From Solobacterium sp. (lineage in GTDB: Bacteria; Bacillota_I; Bacilli_A; Erysipelotrichales; Erysipelotrichaceae): a DNA stretch of 34,854 nt. The DNA lies in assembly GCA_024696355.1 (NCBI GenBank), contig JAILGV010000134.1, positions 1-34,854 of the forward strand, given 5' to 3'. This document shows positions 32,580-34,854 of the stretch, one piece after another (position 1 is the stretch's first letter; the number at the start of each line of letters is the position of its first letter). The translations under genes and the position numbers were made by a program. The notes below the pieces were generated by a model that did not search any database, had not been told where the DNA came from, and saw only the letters and a program-made list of their open reading frames with translations.

Positions 32580-33944
32580 TTATGCCTTCCGGTAAAAAGT
32601 GTAATGTCCGGCTTTTTCAAAACCGAGCTTTTCATAAAACGGAAGATCGGATATGACATAGGCCTCTCCGGCACCGAGCGCTTTTGCCCGGTTCAGAGCT
32701 TCCGAAAGAAGTGCGGAGGCGATTCCCTGCCCGCGGCAGGAAGGAATCGTACAGACCGGCTCGACATAGGCATAGTCCGTATTCTCATGAAACCAGAGGG
32801 AACAGAGAGAAACCGGATTTCCGGCAGAATCCGCTGCCGAAAGGCATAAGGAACTGTTGAAATGCCTCCGGACATGCATGACATGGTCAAGCGAGCGCTC
32901 AAACGCTTCCCGGTCGTCACCATGATCAAATCCCTGCCATAACAGCCACGCAAGCGCCTCCTGATCCGCGGTCTGATCCATTTCCCTGAGATGCAGTCCT
33001 TCGGGGAGGACAGAGGAAAAGCTTCTGTCAAGAGAGAGCTTCATGACAGTCTCTTTCTGTCCGTCCGGCCTGAATCCGGCCTGTTCGGCCGCACTTATCT
33101 CTGCGGTGTTTTCTGCATTGATCGCAGCCGCAAGCCCGGAATCATTCTTCAGATGACGGTATGCATAGTCCAGGATCTCCGGATACAGTTTTCCGTATTC
33201 CGGAAGCGCCGCGCAGAAAGCCTCGCCGAAGTACATATCGTAGATCGCCGCACCGACGACTTTGCCGTCTGCCCGCCAGAGTCCGACAGAGGAAACGGCG
33301 CTTTTGTCAAATTCCGGATGTTCCGTCATCCATTCAAAGCGTGCCCAGTTCCAGTTGATATGCGATCTGTCCTTACGGTTTAATTCGATCAGAAAGTCAC
33401 ATACCGCCTCATAATCCTCTTCACGGAAATTGCAGAAAACTGCTTCAGGCAGCCAGTACTGAATTCCCCAGTGCTCAAAATCCCACTGCTCACTGTAGTC
33501 GCTGCATTCGTAATCCACGTACCAGAGCAGTCCGTCCTTCACAACAAAATTTGCAGGGTAATAGTCGATGTTGAAACCGGCAGCCATTGCTTTGGCGGCC
33601 ATTTCCCGTACCTGAGGGAAATACGGACCGGCCGGCACACCTGCCTGCACCAGTTCCATGACGGTCGGGCCTTCGACAAAGTCCTTGACGATCCGCTCGG
33701 CGTCCATGTCTATGGAATGCATCACGGGGATGCGGATCCCGGCTTTCTGAAGCCGCTCATAATCCCGCAGTTCGGATTCGATCTTGTTTCCGAAGCTGTA
33801 GTAATCACAGGGCTCGTGATGAATCTGTTTGATTACCACCTGCTGTCCGTCCCGTTCCGCAAGATATGAATACCCGCCTTTGCCTTTGCCCAGCAGGCGG
33901 ATGATCCGGTATGTTGTTCCGTTTACAGTAAGATTGCGATTCAT
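32580..33944 (-). CDS. Kinase-like domain fused to two GNAT acetyltransferase domains
   Basis: The 454-residue protein starts with a small protein-kinase/APH-like domain (about 1-160). It has a glycine loop G19-x-G21-x2-G24, Lys39 in VVIK, the catalytic loop D127-x4-N132 (NIDYYPANF) and the metal Asp144 in YVDYE. All key residues look intact. It is followed by a GNAT-like domain (about 165-305) with weak motifs and a second GNAT (about 315-454) with RGQGIASALL, the acetyl-CoA loop, and FYEKLGFE. The order kinase-GNAT-GNAT is the reverse of the AAC(6')-APH(2'') fusion. AGGAG lies 12 bases before the ATG. Substrate unknown; resistance is possible but not shown. Confidence 0.85.
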   Translation of the reverse strand: MNRNLTVNGTTYRIIRLLGKGKGGYSYLAERDGQQVVIKQIHHEPCDYYSFGNKIESELRDYERLQKAGIRIPVMHSIDMDAERIVKDFVEGPTVMELVQAGVPAGPYFPQVREMAAKAMAAGFNIDYYPANFVVKDGLLWYVDYECSDYSEQWDFEHWGIQYWLPEAVFCNFREEDYEAVCDFLIELNRKDRSHINWNWARFEWMTEHPEFDKSAVSSVGLWRADGKVVGAAIYDMYFGEAFCAALPEYGKLYPEILDYAYRHLKNDSGLAAAINAENTAEISAAEQAGFRPDGQKETVMKLSLDRSFSSVLPEGLHLREMDQTADQEALAWLLWQGFDHGDDREAFERSLDHVMHVRRHFNSSLCLSAADSAGNPVSLCSLWFHENTDYAYVEPVCTIPSCRGQGIASALLSEALNRAKALGAGEAYVISDLPFYEKLGFEKAGHYTFYRKA

Positions 33945-33981
33945 TGAAAAAGTACACTCCTGAATTTATGACTGCCGCTTT

Positions 33982-34527
33982 CTATTTCATCCGTTTTTCA
34001 AACCGGAACATTCCTTCCGGAAACTGATCATCCGTCTGCTCCGCTGTATCCGGACTGCTCGGATCGGGATCGTTGGGATCGGGATAGCGGCTGTTAAAGA
34101 ACTCTACGATATGAAATCCGCATCGGTTTACATAGAAATGAATATTCCGCTTCTCAAAATACGGCGTGACGGTCTCCCAGACAGCAACTTCCGGATGCAG
34201 CTTTTCAACTGCGCACCATGCCGCATAGCCGATGCCTTTGCTGTGGACGAGCGGAGAAACAAACAGCAGATCGAGATCGCCTGCCTCACCGTTCACCCTG
34301 ATAACGACACCGCCGACCGGTTTGCCGTCCTGCATGATCCGGTACGCTTCGCCTGCATCAATGGAGTTCTCAATTGTCTGCCGGGAAATGATCTCGCCGT
34401 CCTCTTCAAAGTGATCGTCCCTGCGTCCGAATTCCTCCAGCGCTCCGTAGTTGAACGCTTCCTGATTATCCCTGATAAACTGATCCCGGTCGGACTGTTC
34501 CAGCGGAAGTAAATAAATATCTGCCAT
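33982..34527 (-). CDS. GNAT-family N-acetyltransferase
   Basis: The 181-residue protein has the GNAT core: a GGVVIRV strand, DLDLLFVSP (motif A strand), HSKGIGYAAW (acetyl-CoA loop, a variant of Q/RxxGxG/A) and FYVNRCGFHIVEFF near the end. It transfers acetyl groups to an unknown small molecule or protein. AGAGGGT lies five bases before the ATG. The kinase-GNAT fusion gene follows 37 bases after its stop on the same strand, so they are likely one operon of acetyltransferases. Confidence 0.9.
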   Translation of the reverse strand: MADIYLLPLEQSDRDQFIRDNQEAFNYGALEEFGRRDDHFEEDGEIISRQTIENSIDAGEAYRIMQDGKPVGGVVIRVNGEAGDLDLLFVSPLVHSKGIGYAAWCAVEKLHPEVAVWETVTPYFEKRNIHFYVNRCGFHIVEFFNSRYPDPNDPDPSSPDTAEQTDDQFPEGMFRFEKRMK

Positions 34528-34545
34528 ACAAACCCTCTTTTAGTG

Positions 34546-34611
34546 CCGCTCCCTGCCGATACTGTCAGTTTTCCGGGAGCGGAAAGCAATGTGTTTCCGT
34601 ATCATATTATA
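34546..34611 (-). promoter_or_regulatory. GNAT operon promoter and leader hairpin
   Basis: On the minus strand TATAAT lies at 34611-34606. The leader after it can form a hairpin with an 8-bp arm (CCGCTCCC at 34546-34553 with GGGAGCGG at 34575-34582), ending 18 bases before the ATG. No T-run follows, so it is not a terminator; it may affect translation or RNA stability. The stretch 34612-34678 upstream shows nothing clear. Confidence 0.45.
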
Positions 34612-34678
34612 TAGGCTGAGGGATAAAGCAGATGTGCTGACATAAGAAAAAACCGGAAATCAACCGGATCACCGCAAT

Positions 34679-34711
34679 AAAATAAAAAAAAACAAGCCTG
34701 ATGACTTGTCG
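34679..34711 (-). terminator. Terminator of the tRNA cluster
   Basis: On the minus strand ACAAG and CTTGT pair around an eight-base loop and run into nine T followed by ATTTTATTG. Confidence 0.75.
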
Positions 34712-34715
34712 GAAG

Positions 34716-34786
34716 CAGGGGTGGAGAGAATCGAACTCCCATCAGCGGTTTTGGAGACCGATGTACTACCATTGTACGACACCCCT
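34716..34786 (-). tRNA. tRNA-Trp (anticodon CCA)
   Basis: On the minus strand AGGGGTG pairs with CACCCCT in the acceptor stem. The anticodon loop CTCCAAA gives CCA, and GTTCGATTC forms the T loop. The discriminator is G. The 3' CCA is not encoded (CTT follows), so it must be added after transcription. Confidence 0.95.
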
Positions 34787-34796
34787 AAATAAAAAA

Positions 34797-34854
34797 TGGT
34801 GACGCGTACGAGATTCGAACTCGTGAATGCCGCCGTGAAAGGGCGGTGTGTTAA
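34797..34854 (-). tRNA. tRNA-Glu (anticodon TTC), 5' part outside window
   Basis: On the minus strand the sequence enters at the D arm (TTAACACA), then the anticodon stem CCGCC/GGCGG with loop CTTTCAC, anticodon TTC, and the T arm GAGTTCGAATCTC. CCA is encoded (34797-34799). It lies ten bases upstream of tRNA-Trp, so the two form one cluster that continues past the window. Confidence 0.93.

Noticed and set aside
32580-34527. A defence or toxin-antitoxin system formed by the kinase-GNAT and GNAT genes
   Set aside because: GNAT toxins are usually paired with a small ribbon-helix-helix antitoxin; none is present, and both proteins look like ordinary metabolic or modifying enzymes.

Overview
The window looks like ordinary chromosome of a low-to-mid GC Bacillota, most likely a member of the Erysipelotrichaceae. 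The grounds are Shine-Dalgarno sites of the AGGAGG type before nearly every gene, many short hairpins with T-runs as terminators, a DUF5688-family protein, a GPH sugar symporter, two Mn2+ (yybP-ykoY) riboswitches, and base composition near 50% GC by eye. The taxon is an inference. I see no rRNA, CRISPR array, insertion sequence, integrase or prophage.

Layout, left part (1-16.8 kb). A truncated multi-pass membrane protein lies on the minus strand. It is followed by corA, a TetR / iron-sulfur-flavoprotein-like / flavodoxin-membrane-fusion operon, a DUF5688 gene, a HAD phosphatase with a small unknown gene, and an unknown gene coupled to alanine dehydrogenase. A secreted GH2 glycosidase is coupled to an MFS transporter, then comes a pyridoxamine kinase. 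Converging on the kinase is a large SWIM-SNF2 helicase on the minus strand.

Middle part (16.8-24 kb). Divergent from the helicase are a YgjP-type metallopeptidase and an MscS channel. Next is the most unusual unit: a promoter, a 33-codon leader ORF whose stop codon touches a strong terminator, an ankyrin-repeat protein, and an EF-G paralogue with Tyr in place of the catalytic His. After it come a CPBP-family membrane protein that lacks both catalytic histidines, an orphan FakA C-terminal-like protein (minus), a solitary ArdC-like protein and tRNA-Leu(CAA).

Right part (24-34.9 kb). One Mn2+ riboswitch leads a LURP-one-like gene and a Ca2+/Na+ antiporter. A GPH symporter and a PIG-L deacetylase follow as a coupled pair. 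A second Mn2+ riboswitch, with a terminator overlapping its P1 stem, leads a Na+/phosphate cotransporter. Then come a class I aminotransferase with an M20 amidohydrolase and, on the minus strand, a kinase-GNAT-GNAT fusion, a GNAT protein, tRNA-Trp and a truncated tRNA-Glu.

How the genes work together: most units are small metabolic or transport operons. The two riboswitches suggest a local Mn2+/Ca2+/phosphate homeostasis group. The ankyrin/EF-G unit suggests conditional translation control by transcription attenuation. Both are hypotheses from sequence alone.
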